NCBI RefSeq assembly: GCF_011694515.1
Contig: NZ_CP050192.1
Coordinates: 4,906,527-4,970,526 of the forward strand
Direction of reading: 5' to 3'
Source of the DNA: Mycobacterium sp. DL592
GTDB lineage: Bacteria; Actinomycetota; Actinomycetes; Mycobacteriales; Mycobacteriaceae
Length of the DNA stretch: 64,000 nucleotides
In this document: in pieces, positions 7,312 through 16,855 of the stretch
Numbering within the stretch: the first letter of the stretch is position 1
Layout of the letters: each line of letters opens with the position of its first letter
Made by a program: the position numbers and the translations under genes
Notes under the pieces: model-generated
Told to the model about the DNA's origin: nothing
The model's database searches: none
The model's input: the letters and a program-made list of their open reading frames with translations, nothing else

Positions 7312-8783
7312 ACACCTCACTGCGACGTATCTCGATCATGATTATGGCGTTGATCGTGCTCCTTCTGGTCAACGCGACGGTCACCCAGGTGTTCCGCGCC
7401 GACGGCCTGCGGGCCGACCCGCGTAACCAGCGGGTGCTGCTCGACGAGTACTCCCGGCAACGTGGGCAGATCACCGCGGGCGGACAGCTGCTGGCCTACT
7501 CGGTGTCCACCAGCGGCCACTACCGATTCCTGCGGGTGTACCCGAATCCCTTTGCCTACGCACCGGTTACGGGCTTCTACTCGCTGCGCTACTCCAGCAG
7601 CGGCCTGGAGCGCGCCGAGGACAGCATTCTCAACGGCTCCGATCAGCGCCTGTTCGGCCGCCGGCTGGCCGACTTCTTCACCGGCCGCGATCCGCGCGGC
7701 GGCAACGTCGACACGACGATCGTCCCGCGGGTGCAGCAGGCCGCGTGGGACGCGATGCAGCAGGGCTGCAATGGGCCGTGCAAGGGCTCGGTGGTGGCGC
7801 TGGAGCCGTCTACCGGCAAGATCCTGGCGATGGTGTCGGCGCCCTCGTATGACCCCAATCTGCTGGCCACCCATGACACCGAGGAGCAGGGCAAGGCCTG
7901 GCAGCAGTTGCGCGACGATCCCGGCTCGCCGTTGACCAACCGCGCCATCGCCGAAACGTTCCCACCCGGCTCCACGTTCAAGGTGATCACCACCGCCGCG
8001 GCACTGCAGGCCGGCGTCAGCGACACCGACCAGCTGACCGCAGCCCCGCAGATTCAGCTGCCCAACAGCACCGCGACCTTGGAGAACTACGGCGCCACCC
8101 CGTGCGGTGACGGCCCGACCGCCTCGCTGCGGGACGCGTTCGCCCGGTCCTGCAATACCGCTTTCGTCGAACTGGGTATCCGGGTAGGTGCCGAAGCGCT
8201 GCGCAGTACCGCGCAGGCGTTCGGGCTGGACAGTGCACCGGCGCCGATCCCGTTGGAGGTCGCCGAGTCCACCACCGGCCCGATCGCCGACGCCGCGGCG
8301 CTGGGAATGTCGAGTATGGGTCAGAAGGACGTGGCAGTGACACCGTTGCAGAACGCGGAGGTGGCAGCGACCATCGCCAACTCCGGGGTGTTGATGCAGC
8401 CCTACCTGGTCGACAGTCTCAAGGGGCCGGACCTGTCGAACATCGCCACCACCGCGCCGCAGGAGCAGCGGCGTGCGGTTTCTCCCCAGGTCGCCGCTAA
8501 GCTAACTGATTTGATGATCGGTGCCGAACAGCTCACCCAGCAAAAGGGAGCGATTCCGGGCGTCCAGATCGCCTCCAAGACCGGTACCGCCGAGCACGGC
8601 ACCGACCCGAGGAACACTCCACCGCATGCTTGGTACATCGCGTTCGCCCCAGCCCAGAATCCCAAGGTCGCGATCGCGGTGCTGATCGAGAACGGCGGCG
8701 ACCGGCTCTCGGCAACCGGCGGTTCGCTGGCCGCGCCGATCGGGCGGGCCACGATTGCGGCAGCTCTGCAGGGGGCATCGTGA
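7308..8783 (+). CDS. pbpA: PbpA, class B penicillin-binding protein (transpeptidase)
   Basis: A 491-residue D,D-transpeptidase that crosslinks peptidoglycan outside the membrane. One N-terminal transmembrane anchor (RRISIMIMALIVLLLVNATV) precedes the dimerisation region and the catalytic domain. The active-site motifs are STFK in PPGSTFKVITT (nucleophilic Ser, about residue 223), SCN in ARSCNTAFVELG, and KTG in SKTGTAEHG. The length equals that of M. tuberculosis PbpA. It is translationally coupled to rodA upstream; downstream its TGA overlaps a GTG that opens the first of two minicistrons before pknA. PknB phosphorylates PbpA in M. tuberculosis. Confidence 0.95.
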   Translation: MNTSLRRISIMIMALIVLLLVNATVTQVFRADGLRADPRNQRVLLDEYSRQRGQITAGGQLLAYSVSTSGHYRFLRVYPNPFAYAPVTGFYSLRYSSSGLERAEDSILNGSDQRLFGRRLADFFTGRDPRGGNVDTTIVPRVQQAAWDAMQQGCNGPCKGSVVALEPSTGKILAMVSAPSYDPNLLATHDTEEQGKAWQQLRDDPGSPLTNRAIAETFPPGSTFKVITTAAALQAGVSDTDQLTAAPQIQLPNSTATLENYGATPCGDGPTASLRDAFARSCNTAFVELGIRVGAEALRSTAQAFGLDSAPAPIPLEVAESTTGPIADAAALGMSSMGQKDVAVTPLQNAEVAATIANSGVLMQPYLVDSLKGPDLSNIATTAPQEQRRAVSPQVAAKLTDLMIGAEQLTQQKGAIPGVQIASKTGTAEHGTDPRNTPPHAWYIAFAPAQNPKVAIAVLIENGGDRLSATGGSLAAPIGRATIAAALQGAS

Positions 8784-8818
8784 GTCCCCGCAGCCGAGCG
8801 AAGCGAGGCAAGCCATGA
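8780..8818 (+). CDS. Minicistron 1 (12 residues) linking pbpA to pknA
   Basis: GTG at 8780 overlaps the pbpA stop by four bases (GTGA). The frame encodes [12 protein letters not shown] and stops at 8816-8818, overlapping the next ATG at 8815. It is a product of the 35-bp repeat. The peptide is basic and probably has no function of its own; the likely role is to pass ribosomes along the mRNA by termination-reinitiation. Confidence 0.4.
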   Translation: MSPRSRAKRGKP

Positions 8819-8849
8819 GCCCGCGCAGGCGAGCGAAGCGAGGCAAGCA
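8780..8849 (+). repeat. 35-bp tandem repeat (two copies), MIRU-like
   Basis: Two 35-bp units (8780-8814, 8815-8849) differ at only a few positions and share the core GAGCGAAGCGAGGCAAGC; the first 12 bases recur at 8850-8861. Each unit boundary falls on an overlapping start/stop (GTGA at 8780, ATGA at 8815 and 8850). From memory, M. tuberculosis MIRUs insert at such DTGA overlaps and carry small ORFs. This one is shorter than the described MIRU classes. Confidence 0.75.
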
Positions 8850-8853
8850 ATGA
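8815..8853 (+). CDS. Minicistron 2 (12 residues) linking pbpA to pknA
   Basis: ATG at 8815 overlaps minicistron 1 (ATGA). It encodes [12 protein letters not shown] and stops at 8851-8853, overlapping the pknA ATG at 8850. The peptide is nearly identical to minicistron 1, as expected of a tandem duplication of 35 bp (39-nt ORF minus a 4-nt overlap). Confidence 0.4.
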   Translation: MSPRRRAKRGKQ

Positions 8854-10088
8854 GCCCGCGCGTAGGAGTGACGCTGTCCGGCCGGTACCGGCTGCAGCGG
8901 CTCATTGCCACCGGCGGCATGGGCCAGGTGTGGGAGGCCGTCGACAGCCGGCTGGGCCGGCGGGTGGCCGTGAAGGTGCTCAAGGCGGAGTACTCCTCTG
9001 ACCCCGAGTTCGTCGAACGGTTCCGCGCTGAGGCGCGCACCGTAGCGATGCTCAACCACCCCGGGATCGCGGCCGTGCACGACTACGGCGAAACCGACAT
9101 GGACGGCGAGGGCCGCACCGCCTATCTGGTGATGGAGCTGGTCAACGGCGAGCCGCTGAACTCCGTCATCAAGCGCACCGGCCGGCTCTCGCTGCGCCAC
9201 GCCCTGGACATGCTGGAGCAGACCGGCCGCGCGCTGCAGGTGGCGCACGCCGCCGGGCTGGTGCACCGCGACGTCAAGCCCGGCAACATCCTGATCACCC
9301 CGACCGGCCAGGTGAAGCTGACCGACTTCGGTATCGCCAAGGCCGTCGACGCCGCCCCCGTCACCCAGACGGGCATGGTGATGGGCACCGCCCAGTACAT
9401 CGCGCCCGAACAGGCCCTGGGCCACGACGCCACCGCCGCCAGCGACGTCTACGCGTTGGGAGTTGTTGGCTACGAAGCAGTTTCGGGTAAGCGCCCGTTC
9501 GTCGGTGACGGCGCCTTGACGGTGGCGATGAAGCACATCAAGGAGACGCCTGCGCCGTTGCCGGCCGACCTGCCGCCAAATGTGCGAGAACTCATCGAGA
9601 TCACCCTGGTCAAGAACCCGGGCATGCGTTACCGCAACGGCGGCCAGTTCGCCGACGCGGTCGGCGCGGTGCGCGCCGGTCGCCGTCCGCCGCGGCCGAA
9701 CTCCGCACCGACCATCCGGGCCACCCCCGCGGCGATCCCGGGCAGTTCGCCGCGCCTGCCTGCGCCCGTCCCCGTCGCTGCGCCCCGGCCACGTCCCGCG
9801 ACGGGCGGGCACCGCACACAGCCGGCCCGACGCACCTTCTCCTCGGGTCAGCGGGCGCTGCTGTGGGCGGCCGGTGTGCTGGGCGCGCTCGCGATCATCA
9901 GCGCGATCCTGATCGTGCTGGCCGACCGCGACCGGCGTAACACCCCGCCGGTGCAACGCACCGAGACCGAGACGGTGACGCCGAGCCCCACCGCGCAGCC
10001 GGCCCCGTCGGCCTGGGACGGAAATGATCTGGTGATCCGGTTGGCCACGATCGAACACGCCTACCCCGACGACGAGCAACCGCGATGA
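8850..10088 (+). CDS. pknA: PknA, transmembrane Ser/Thr protein kinase
   Basis: A 412-residue eukaryotic-like kinase that controls cell shape, division and peptidoglycan synthesis. The kinase domain (residues about 12-275) has the Gly-rich loop ATGGMGQVW, catalytic Lys in VAVKVLK, the [10 protein letters not shown] catalytic loop, and the DFG motif in LTDFGIA. A Pro/Arg-rich juxtamembrane stretch leads to one transmembrane helix (near residues 332-356). The extracellular tail is short and has no PASTA repeats, unlike PknB. The start at 8850 matches the conserved [14 protein letters not shown]-terminus. Its stop overlaps the pknB start (ATGA, 10085-10088). Confidence 0.93.
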   Translation: MSPRVGVTLSGRYRLQRLIATGGMGQVWEAVDSRLGRRVAVKVLKAEYSSDPEFVERFRAEARTVAMLNHPGIAAVHDYGETDMDGEGRTAYLVMELVNGEPLNSVIKRTGRLSLRHALDMLEQTGRALQVAHAAGLVHRDVKPGNILITPTGQVKLTDFGIAKAVDAAPVTQTGMVMGTAQYIAPEQALGHDATAASDVYALGVVGYEAVSGKRPFVGDGALTVAMKHIKETPAPLPADLPPNVRELIEITLVKNPGMRYRNGGQFADAVGAVRAGRRPPRPNSAPTIRATPAAIPGSSPRLPAPVPVAAPRPRPATGGHRTQPARRTFSSGQRALLWAAGVLGALAIISAILIVLADRDRRNTPPVQRTETETVTPSPTAQPAPSAWDGNDLVIRLATIEHAYPDDEQPR

Positions 10089-11965
10089 CCACCCCGCAGC
10101 ACCTGTCGGACCGCTACGAGCTGGGCGAGATCATCGGCTTCGGCGGCATGTCCGAGGTGCATCTGGCCCGCGACACCCGTCTGCACCGCGACGTGGCGGT
10201 CAAGGTGCTGCGCGCTGACCTGGCCCGCGACCCCAGTTTCTATCTGCGGTTCCGCCGTGAAGCGCAGAACGCCGCGGCACTGAACCACCCGGCGATCGTG
10301 GCCGTCTACGACACCGGCGAAGCCGAGACGACCGCCGGACCGCTGCCCTACATCGTGATGGAGTACGTCGACGGGGTGACCCTGCGCGACATCGTGCACA
10401 CCGACGGTCCGATGCCGCCGCGGCGGGCCATCGAGATCATCGCCGACGCCTGCCAGGCGCTGAATTTCAGCCACCAGCACGGCATCATCCATCGCGACGT
10501 CAAGCCGGCCAACATCATGATCTCCAAGACCGGCGCGGTGAAGGTGATGGACTTCGGCATCGCCCGCGCCCTGGCCGACGCCGGCAACAGCGTCACCCAA
10601 ACGGCCGCAGTGATAGGCACCGCCCAGTACCTGTCCCCGGAGCAGGCCCGCGGCGAGTCCGTCGACGCCCGCTCCGATGTCTACTCCCTGGGCTGCGTGC
10701 TCTACGAAATCCTCACCGGCGAGCCGCCTTTCATCGGTGATTCGCCGGTGGCGGTGGCCTATCAGCACGTCCGCGAAGATCCGGTGCCGCCGTCACAGAA
10801 GCATTCGGGCATCTCTCCGGAGCTCGATGCTGTCGTCCTCAAGGCGCTGGCCAAGAACCCGGACAACCGCTACCAGACGGCCGCCGAGATGCGCACCGAC
10901 CTGGTGCGGGTGCACAACGGCGAGGCGCCGGAGGCACCCAAGGTGTTCACCCCGGCCGAACGCACCTCGATGATGCACGCGGCCCCGCGGGTGCCGTCGA
11001 GCACCGAGACCACCGATGAGATTGCGCAGCCCGGTCAGTTCGTCGAGCGGGACCGGTCCGGCGGTTCGATCGGACGCTGGCTGATCGCCGTCGCGGTGCT
11101 GGCGATTCTCACCGTCGTGGTGACGGTCGCGATCAACATGGTCAGCGGCAACCCCCGCAATGTGCAGGTGCCCGACGTGCGGGGGCAAGCCGGCGCCGAC
11201 GCGATCGCGACGCTGCAGAACAAGGGTTTCAAGATCCACACCAACCAAAAGCCCGATAACACCGTGCCGCCGGACAAGGTGATCGACACCGATCCCCCCG
11301 CCAACTCGATGGCGGCCGCCGGTGACGATATCGCGATCAACGTCTCGACGGGACCCAAGCAAGTCGAAGTCCCGGACTGCACCACACTCAGTTACGCAGA
11401 TTGCGTAAAGAAGCTCAGAGACGCCGGCTTCGGCAAGTTCAAGGAGACGGACTCGCCCTCCAAGCCGGAGGACAAGGACAAAGTTGTGTCCACTGTCCCG
11501 CCTGCCAACCAGCTTTCAGCGATCACCAACGAAATCACCATCGTCGTCGGCAACGGGCCGCAGACCGCGGCGGTGCCTGTGATCTCCGGTCAAACCCAAG
11601 ACGTCGCTGGACAGATCCTCACAGCGTCGGGCTTCCTCAAGTTCTTCCCAGTTCCCGTCGACAGCACCGAACCCAGCGGTCAGGTTGTCGGCTCGGACCC
11701 GGCGGCGGGACAGGTCGTTCCCCAGGACACGGTGGTCCAGATCCAGGTGTCCAAGGGCAACCAATTCGTGATGCCCGACCTCAAGGGTCAGTTCTGGACC
11801 GACGCCGAACCCCGGCTACGGAGCCTGGGCTGGACCGGCGGGCTGGACAAGGGCCCCAATGTCGACAACAGCGGCGTCCGCAGCAACGGCGTCGTGACGC
11901 AGAGCCCACCGGCCGGTACCCCGGTGACCTTCGGGGCGACGATCACGCTCAGCTTCGCGTCGTAG
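10085..11965 (+). CDS. pknB: PknB, PASTA-domain Ser/Thr protein kinase
   Basis: A 626-residue receptor kinase, essential in well-studied mycobacteria, that senses muropeptides or lipid II and phosphorylates CwlM, MurJ-type proteins, PbpA and others. The kinase domain (about 1-280) has [25 protein letters not shown] and MDFGIA. A linker with likely autophosphorylation sites is followed by a transmembrane helix (near 332-352, [20 protein letters not shown]) and four extracellular PASTA repeats of about 66 residues each to the C-terminus. It closes the rodA operon. It converges on the trpG-like gene with only 3 bp between stops. Confidence 0.95.
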   Translation: MTTPQHLSDRYELGEIIGFGGMSEVHLARDTRLHRDVAVKVLRADLARDPSFYLRFRREAQNAAALNHPAIVAVYDTGEAETTAGPLPYIVMEYVDGVTLRDIVHTDGPMPPRRAIEIIADACQALNFSHQHGIIHRDVKPANIMISKTGAVKVMDFGIARALADAGNSVTQTAAVIGTAQYLSPEQARGESVDARSDVYSLGCVLYEILTGEPPFIGDSPVAVAYQHVREDPVPPSQKHSGISPELDAVVLKALAKNPDNRYQTAAEMRTDLVRVHNGEAPEAPKVFTPAERTSMMHAAPRVPSSTETTDEIAQPGQFVERDRSGGSIGRWLIAVAVLAILTVVVTVAINMVSGNPRNVQVPDVRGQAGADAIATLQNKGFKIHTNQKPDNTVPPDKVIDTDPPANSMAAAGDDIAINVSTGPKQVEVPDCTTLSYADCVKKLRDAGFGKFKETDSPSKPEDKDKVVSTVPPANQLSAITNEITIVVGNGPQTAAVPVISGQTQDVAGQILTASGFLKFFPVPVDSTEPSGQVVGSDPAAGQVVPQDTVVQIQVSKGNQFVMPDLKGQFWTDAEPRLRSLGWTGGLDKGPNVDNSGVRSNGVVTQSPPAGTPVTFGATITLSFAS

Positions 11966-11968
11966 CCG

Positions 11969-12646
11969 TCAGCGCGTAGCCGTCAGCGGGTCGTTGGCGG
12001 TCGCGTGCCGCACGGTATCGGCGACTTCCTGCTCGAGTCGGCTCACCAACGTCTCCGCGGGCGCGGCGCCGCAGTAGCCCAGCCAGTTGGCCAGCATCCG
12101 GTGCCCGCCCTCGGTCAGGATCGACTCGGGATGGAACTGCACCCCGTGGATCGGCAGCTCGACGTGCCGAACCGCCATGATCACGCCGCCGCGAGTCTTC
12201 GCCGTCACCTCGAGGGTGGCGGGCACCGTCTCGGGCAGGATCGTCAGGGAGTGGTAGCGCGTCGCGGTAAAGGGATTCGGAAGTCCGTGCAGCACACCGA
12301 CATTCGTGTGGTAGACGGTGCTGGTCTTACCGTGTAGAAGTTCGGGCGCACGGTCGACGGTGCCGCCGAACGCCACGCCGATCGCCTGGTGGCCCAGGCA
12401 TACGCCCAGCAGCGGGGTGCCGGCCGCCGCGCATGCGCGCACCAGCGGGATCGAGGCACCCGCGCGCTCGGGTGTACCCGGGCCGGGGCTCAGCAGGATC
12501 CCGTCGAATTCCGCCGCGACAGCGTCGGCGTTGGCCAGGCGGGTGTCGTCGTTGCGCCAGACCTGGGCGTCCACCCCGAGCTGGCCCAGGTACTGGACCA
12601 GGTTGAACACAAAGCTGTCGTAGTTGTCGACGACCAAGACCTGCAC
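11969..12646 (-). CDS. trpG: Type-1 glutamine amidotransferase (TrpG/PabA-like)
   Basis: A 225-residue class I amidotransferase subunit that releases ammonia from glutamine for anthranilate or 4-amino-4-deoxychorismate synthase. The start VLVVDNYDSFVFNLVQYL is diagnostic. The nucleophile Cys lies in LLGVCLGHQAIG (near residue 81) and the catalytic His/Glu in HGVQFHPES. The position between pknB and a DUF881 gene matches Rv0013 of M. tuberculosis. No synthase partner is adjacent, so TrpG versus PabA (or dual use) cannot be settled. GTG start at 12646. Confidence 0.85.
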   Translation of the reverse strand: MQVLVVDNYDSFVFNLVQYLGQLGVDAQVWRNDDTRLANADAVAAEFDGILLSPGPGTPERAGASIPLVRACAAAGTPLLGVCLGHQAIGVAFGGTVDRAPELLHGKTSTVYHTNVGVLHGLPNPFTATRYHSLTILPETVPATLEVTAKTRGGVIMAVRHVELPIHGVQFHPESILTEGGHRMLANWLGYCGAAPAETLVSRLEQEVADTVRHATANDPLTATR

Positions 12647-12673
12647 CGTGCAAGGTTACCTGGGACTATCGCC

Positions 12674-13483
12674 TCAATATCCGACAGGACCAGCGGGCTG
12701 GGCGTAGCGCATCCGCACCGGTTCGGTGTAGCCGGCCACCTCGACGTCGGCGCGCACCTGCTCGCTGTAGCCGAGTCCGAACCGCACCACATACTGCTTG
12801 TAGAGCGTGACGAGCGGCGCTGCGCCCAGCGCGGCCTGCATCGCGCCCGCATCTCCGATCGCGGTGACGACATACGGCGGGCTGTAGGTGCGCCCGTTGA
12901 GCAGCAGGGTGTTGCCCACGCAGCGCGGCGCGGAGGTGTTGATGATCCGCTGGTCCTGCATCTGGATGGCCTCGGCGCCTGCGCTCCACAGCGCGTTCAG
13001 AACGGCCTCGATGTCCTGCTGATGCACCACGAGGTCATCGGGGGACGCATCGCGGGGAAAGCGGCCGTTAGCGTCGCGCTGGGCGTCGGACAGCGTCACC
13101 ACCAGGCCGGGGCCGTGTACCGGGACTAGGCCGGCGTCACCGGCGAGCAGGTCGGCGCGGGCCTGCATCGCCGCCAGCGCCGTGCCTGCCGAGGCGCCAT
13201 GGGTGGAGTCCACCTGGGCGGCCAGGGCATCGCGCTGAGCGCTGAGCCGATCCACCGAGTTCTGGGCGTCGTGCACCAGGTCGACCAGCCGTGGAGCGTC
13301 GCTGCGGCGGATCTCGCCGCCACCGGAGACCCCGTGGGTGGCGGCCAGCAGCAGACCGGCCAGCAGGCACACCACCGGGACGCCGTAGCGCCACGCCGAG
13401 TGCGGAGCCGCGGTCGTCGCCGGTGCCGCGTGTGTCTGGTCGCGGCGTCGCTGCGTTAATCTCATAGTCGATCTGCGCACCAT
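12674..13483 (-). CDS. DUF881 membrane-anchored protein (Rv0012-like)
   Basis: A 269-residue protein with one N-terminal transmembrane helix ([21 protein letters not shown]), a coiled-coil-prone stretch ([21 protein letters not shown]), then a DUF881 domain (about 105-250) with the conserved [27 protein letters not shown]881 proteins are found beside division genes in Gram-positive bacteria; a role in the divisome is suspected but not shown. An internal ATG at 13465 (MRLTQRRR) is an alternative start. It lies divergent from crgA with 29 bp between starts, so their promoters must overlap or lie inside the neighbouring gene. Confidence 0.8.
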   Translation of the reverse strand: MVRRSTMRLTQRRRDQTHAAPATTAAPHSAWRYGVPVVCLLAGLLLAATHGVSGGGEIRRSDAPRLVDLVHDAQNSVDRLSAQRDALAAQVDSTHGASAGTALAAMQARADLLAGDAGLVPVHGPGLVVTLSDAQRDANGRFPRDASPDDLVVHQQDIEAVLNALWSAGAEAIQMQDQRIINTSAPRCVGNTLLLNGRTYSPPYVVTAIGDAGAMQAALGAAPLVTLYKQYVVRFGLGYSEQVRADVEVAGYTEPVRMRYAQPAGPVGY

Positions 13484-13512
13484 CGTCGCACCGATTCGTC
13501 CCGAAGGTACCC

Positions 13513-13794
13513 ATGCCCAAGTCCAAGGTTCGCAAGAAGAACGACTTCACCGTCAAGCAGGTCAGCCGTACCCCGGTGAAGGTCAAGGCCGGGCCGTCGA
13601 GTGTGTGGTTCGTCGTACTGTTCATCAGCCTGATGCTGATCGGGCTGATCTGGCTGCTGGTGTTCCAGCTGGCAGCCTCCGGGTTGGACACCCCCAGCGC
13701 CCTGCAGTGGATGTCGAACCTGGGTCCGTGGAACTACGCGATCGCGTTTGCCTTCATGATCACAGGTTTGTTGCTCACCATGCGGTGGCGGTGA
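13513..13794 (+). CDS. crgA: CrgA, cell division protein
   Basis: A 93-residue inner-membrane protein of the actinobacterial divisome that contacts FtsZ, FtsQ, FtsI and CwsA. It has a basic cytoplasmic N-terminus ([20 protein letters not shown]) and two transmembrane helices (about 31-52 and 70-90) joined by a short loop with the conserved [16 protein letters not shown]. The length is as in M. tuberculosis (93 residues). GAAGGTACCC precedes the ATG. It stands alone in its orientation, between a DUF881 gene and a PH-domain gene. Confidence 0.95.
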   Translation: MPKSKVRKKNDFTVKQVSRTPVKVKAGPSSVWFVVLFISLMLIGLIWLLVFQLAASGLDTPSALQWMSNLGPWNYAIAFAFMITGLLLTMRWR

Positions 13795-13866
13795 GTGGCG
13801 CCGACAAGCTTTCGGGTCCGACGCTGTGCGCCGACCGTTACTGCGCTGGCAACCTACTGGTAAACC

Positions 13867-13884
13867 AATCACATCGATGTGATT
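13867..13884. promoter_or_regulatory. Perfect 18-bp palindrome upstream of PH-domain gene
   Basis: AATCACATCGATGTGATT at 13867-13884 equals its own reverse complement. It lies 67 bp before the GTG at 13951, a usual place for an operator. Its central ACATCGATGT recurs at 31869-31878 before rsmG. The binding protein is unknown. Confidence 0.4.
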
Positions 13885-13906
13885 CATCCCCATTGTTGAT
13901 AGCACC

Positions 13907-13915
13907 TGTGGATAA
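13907..13915 (-). promoter_or_regulatory. Isolated consensus DnaA box
   Basis: TGTGGATAA on the plus strand reads TTATCCACA on the minus strand, the canonical DnaA box. It is 13 kb from oriC, 35 bp before the PH-domain gene start, and could tie that gene to DnaA. A single 9-mer can also occur by chance. Confidence 0.3.
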
Positions 13916-13950
13916 CTGCATTCCCCACGGTGGAGGCAGCCGAGGACCCC

Positions 13951-14367
13951 GTGCAGCAAACTGAGTGGGCACCCAACCCCGCGGGTATCGCAGCTCTCGG
14001 ATTGGCCGGTTTTGTGATGGCAATCGCCTGTGTGACCGTGGTCACAGACCCTCCGGGGCGGATTCTATCGGGCGTTGCCGCAGTGGGGCTGATTCTGTTT
14101 GCAACCGGCTCCTGGCGTGCCCGGCCCCGGCTGGCAATCACCCAGGACGGCCTCGTCTACCGGGGCTGGTTCCGGTCACACACTTTGCGGAACCCGGACA
14201 TCGCGCTGATCCGCATCACCGAGTTCCGGCGTATCGGCCGCAAAGTCCGACTTTTGGAGATCGACACCACAGACAACCGGCTGATCGTGCTCAGCCGGTG
14301 GGACCTGGGTACCGAACCGTTGACCGTGCTCGACGCGCTCACCGACGCCGGCTACGCGGGTCGGTGA
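13951..14367 (+). CDS. PH-domain membrane protein (Rv0010c-like)
   Basis: A 138-residue protein with two closely spaced hydrophobic helices near residues 14-32 and 40-54. A bacterial pleckstrin-homology-like domain follows (about 60-130: LAITQDGLVYRGWF...IRITEFRRIGRKVRLLEI). The function is unknown. The gene keeps the crgA-Rv0010c-ppiA order of M. tuberculosis. The GTG at 13951 is chosen because VQQTEWAPNPAGIA aligns with the family N-terminus as I recall it and GAGGA lies about 7 nt upstream; an ATG at 13930 would add seven residues. Confidence 0.75.
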   Translation: MQQTEWAPNPAGIAALGLAGFVMAIACVTVVTDPPGRILSGVAAVGLILFATGSWRARPRLAITQDGLVYRGWFRSHTLRNPDIALIRITEFRRIGRKVRLLEIDTTDNRLIVLSRWDLGTEPLTVLDALTDAGYAGR

Positions 14368-14446
14368 ATTCGCGCACCCAGACCGCCGTTGTTGTACGCG
14401 TTTCCCGGGTGGGGACGCCAACAACTGCAGTCTCGGCGGCGAGAAA

Positions 14447-14992
14447 TCAGGAGATGGTGACCGACTCGATCACGACCGGCTCGGTGGGGCGGTCGTTGCG
14501 ATCGACGGCGGTGGTGGCGATGGCGTCGACGACCTTCTGCGACTCCGGGTCGACGACCTCACCGAAGATGGTGTGCCGACGGTTCAGATGCGGGGTCGGA
14601 CCGACGGTGATGAAGAACTGCGAGCCGTTGGTGCCCGGCCCGGCGTTGGCCATCGCCAGCAGGTAGGGCTTGTCGAACTGCAGCTCGCCGTGGAACTCGT
14701 CGGCGAACTTGTAGCCCGGTCCGCCACGGCCGGTGCCGGTCGGGTCGCCGCCCTGGATCATGAAGCCGTCGATGACGCGATGGAACACCGCACCGTCGTA
14801 GAAGGGTCCGGCGGTGCTGCCCGACGCGTTCTGCGTCGAGTACTCCTTGGTGCCCTGGGCCAGGCCGACGAAGTTGGCGACGGTCTTGGGGGCGTGATTG
14901 CCGAACAGGGCGATCTTGATGTCGCCGCGGTTGGTGTGCAGGGTCGCTGTCGCGGTCGCAATGGGGCTCGTCACGAATTCACAGTGTGCCAC
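14447..14992 (-). CDS. ppiA: PpiA, cyclophilin-type peptidyl-prolyl isomerase
   Basis: A 181-residue cyclophilin that speeds cis-trans isomerisation of X-Pro bonds. The active-site regions are clear: [22 protein letters not shown] (catalytic Arg, with Phe/Met/Gln), [18 protein letters not shown], and [12 protein letters not shown]. The GTG at 14992 gives [21 protein letters not shown], close to the M. tuberculosis start. GAGG is 6 nt upstream. An upstream ATG at 15010 would add six residues. There is no clear signal peptide, although homologues have been found outside the cell. It converges with the PH-domain gene. Confidence 0.93.
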   Translation of the reverse strand: MAHCEFVTSPIATATATLHTNRGDIKIALFGNHAPKTVANFVGLAQGTKEYSTQNASGSTAGPFYDGAVFHRVIDGFMIQGGDPTGTGRGGPGYKFADEFHGELQFDKPYLLAMANAGPGTNGSQFFITVGPTPHLNRRHTIFGEVVDPESQKVVDAIATTAVDRNDRPTEPVVIESVTIS

Positions 14993-15051
14993 TAGGCCTC
15001 TGTGCGTCATCTCGCGGCCACCCGGTCCGGGGGTGTGGCAGTGTTGAGCCC

Positions 15052-15459
15052 ATGGGCCGCAAGACCGAACCGAAGCTCACCTCCCGGCAGCGTCTGAACC
15101 GCGGACTGCACTACACCGCGGTCGGCCCGGTGGACGTCACCCGCGGCGCCGTCGGGTTGACCGTGCACTCGGCGGAGTCGGCGGCCGCGGGCATCCGCCG
15201 CCGCTACCGCGACACCCGCGCCGCACGGCAGCAGCTCGCGCAGGAGGCCGCGGCGGTCAAACAGGTGGTCGCCGAGTTGCCTGCCGCCCTGCAGGAGGCG
15301 CGCACCGCACCCCGTCGCCGCCGGCGCCTGCTGGTGTTCGGCGGCCTCGGTCTGGCGACGCTGGTCGGCGGTGCGGTGGCGTTGCGCATTGTGCGCCGCT
15401 CCATGCAGCCCGAGCCGTCCGCGTTGCCGCCCAGCGTCGAGGTCGCCCCGAAGCCGTAG
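15052..15459 (+). CDS. cwsA: CwsA, cell-wall synthesis and shape protein
   Basis: A 135-residue mycobacterial protein reported to interact with CrgA and Wag31 at poles and septum. It has a long charged N-terminal cytoplasmic region with coiled-coil-prone helix ([22 protein letters not shown]), then one transmembrane helix near residues 100-119 ([19 protein letters not shown]) and a short Pro-rich tail. The gene order ppiA-cwsA is the same as Rv0009-Rv0008c. Its stop (TAG, 15457-15459) shares one base with the sdaA GTG, so the two are probably co-transcribed. Confidence 0.85.
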   Translation: MGRKTEPKLTSRQRLNRGLHYTAVGPVDVTRGAVGLTVHSAESAAAGIRRRYRDTRAARQQLAQEAAAVKQVVAELPAALQEARTAPRRRRRLLVFGGLGLATLVGGAVALRIVRRSMQPEPSALPPSVEVAPKP

Positions 15460-16823
15460 TGGGCATGGCCGTCAGCGTCTTCGACCTGTTCTCGATCGGC
15501 ATCGGCCCGTCGAGTTCACACACGGTCGGGCCGATGCGGGCCGCCGCCCGCTTCGTCGCCCGGCTCGCCGAACGGGGTCTGCTGAGTTCGACTGCCCGGA
15601 TCCGGGTGCAGCTGTACGGATCACTCGGGGCGACGGGGGCCGGGCACGGCACCGTCGGCGCGGTGGTGCTCGGCCTGGCCGGTGCCGACCCGGAGTCCGT
15701 AGACCCCGCGGAAGCGCCCCGTCGTGTGCAGGCGGTGCGCGATACCGGACGCCTGGGATTGGGTGGTGGGCGGAGCATCGACTTCGACGTCGACTCCGAT
15801 ATCGCACTTCGGCTGGACCGCTTGGATTTTCATTCCAACGGCATGGCGTTCGAGGCGCTCGACGAGGTCGGCGCCGTGCTTGATCGGCGGATCTATTTCT
15901 CGGTCGGCGGCGGCGCGGTGCTCGACGAGGACGAGGCGGCCGCACCGGCCGGTGGCTTGGCCGAGTTGCCCTATCCATTCAGTACCGCAAAGGAACTGGT
16001 CGCACTGGCGGTCGGCCGGCGGTGCAGCATCGCCGAGTTGATGGCTGACAACGAGCGGGCACTGGCCCGCCACGAGGACCTTCGCGCCGGCGTGCTGGAG
16101 ATCTGGGCGGTGATGCAGGACTGCGTCAACGCCGGTCTGACCCATCGCGGTGTGTTGCCGGGCGGGCTGGCGGTCAAGCGCCGGGCGGGGGCGTTGGCCG
16201 CCCAGCTGGAGGCCAAGCCCGACGACCCGTTGTATGCGCTGGACTGGACCACGGTGTACGCGCTGGCCGTCAACGAGGAGAACGCCGCGGGCGGCCGAGT
16301 CGTCACCGCCCCGACCAACGGTGCGGCCGGGGTGATTCCCGCTGTGCTGCATTACTATTCGCGTTTCGTGCCCGGCGCCTCGGACGACGGCGTGGTGCAG
16401 TTTCTGCTGACCGCGGCCGCGATCGGTGTGCTGTTCAAGGCGAATGCGTCGATTTCCGGTGCGGAGGTGGGCTGTCAGGGTGAGGTCGGCTCGGCGTGCT
16501 CGATGGCCGCTGCCGGGCTGACCGCGGTGCTCGGCGGGACGCCGGCGCAAGTGGAGAACGCCGCCGAGATTGGCATCGAGCACAACCTCGGCCTCACTTG
16601 CGATCCGGTGGGCGGTCTGGTGCAGATCCCGTGCATCGAACGCAACGCGGTGGCCGCGGTCAAGGCGATCACCGCCGCGCGGATGGCGATGCACGGCGAC
16701 GGCACCCATTACGTCAGCCTCGACACCGCCATCAAAACCATGCGCGAGACCGGGGCCGACATGGCCGAGAAGTACAAGGAGACCGCGAAAGGCGGACTTG
16801 CCCTCAACGTGGTGGAGTGCTGA
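15459..16823 (+). CDS. sdaA: L-serine dehydratase (single-chain, Fe-S type)
   Basis: A 454-residue enzyme that converts L-serine to pyruvate and ammonia in the cytoplasm using a [4Fe-4S] cluster. The beta domain opens with VFDLFSIGIGPSSSHTVGPMRA. The alpha domain carries the cluster cysteines in GCQGEVGSACSMAAAG and in LTCDPVGGLVQIPCIERNA, as in E. coli SdaA (454 residues). GTG at 15459 touches the cwsA stop; ATG at 15465 (MAVSVFDLF) is equally plausible. It is followed by tRNA genes on the opposite strand. Confidence 0.92.
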   Translation: MGMAVSVFDLFSIGIGPSSSHTVGPMRAAARFVARLAERGLLSSTARIRVQLYGSLGATGAGHGTVGAVVLGLAGADPESVDPAEAPRRVQAVRDTGRLGLGGGRSIDFDVDSDIALRLDRLDFHSNGMAFEALDEVGAVLDRRIYFSVGGGAVLDEDEAAAPAGGLAELPYPFSTAKELVALAVGRRCSIAELMADNERALARHEDLRAGVLEIWAVMQDCVNAGLTHRGVLPGGLAVKRRAGALAAQLEAKPDDPLYALDWTTVYALAVNEENAAGGRVVTAPTNGAAGVIPAVLHYYSRFVPGASDDGVVQFLLTAAAIGVLFKANASISGAEVGCQGEVGSACSMAAAGLTAVLGGTPAQVENAAEIGIEHNLGLTCDPVGGLVQIPCIERNAVAAVKAITAARMAMHGDGTHYVSLDTAIKTMRETGADMAEKYKETAKGGLALNVVEC

Positions 16824-16855
16824 ATTCGCTTGCTGGGTGGCGCGAGGGAACTTTG

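Noticed and set aside
11947..11990. A short direct repeat GTAGCCGTCAGCG at the pknB/trpG convergent ends
   Set aside because: Two 14-bp copies are present but they only alter the last codons of trpG and the 3' end of pknB; a simple slippage duplication without evident role.
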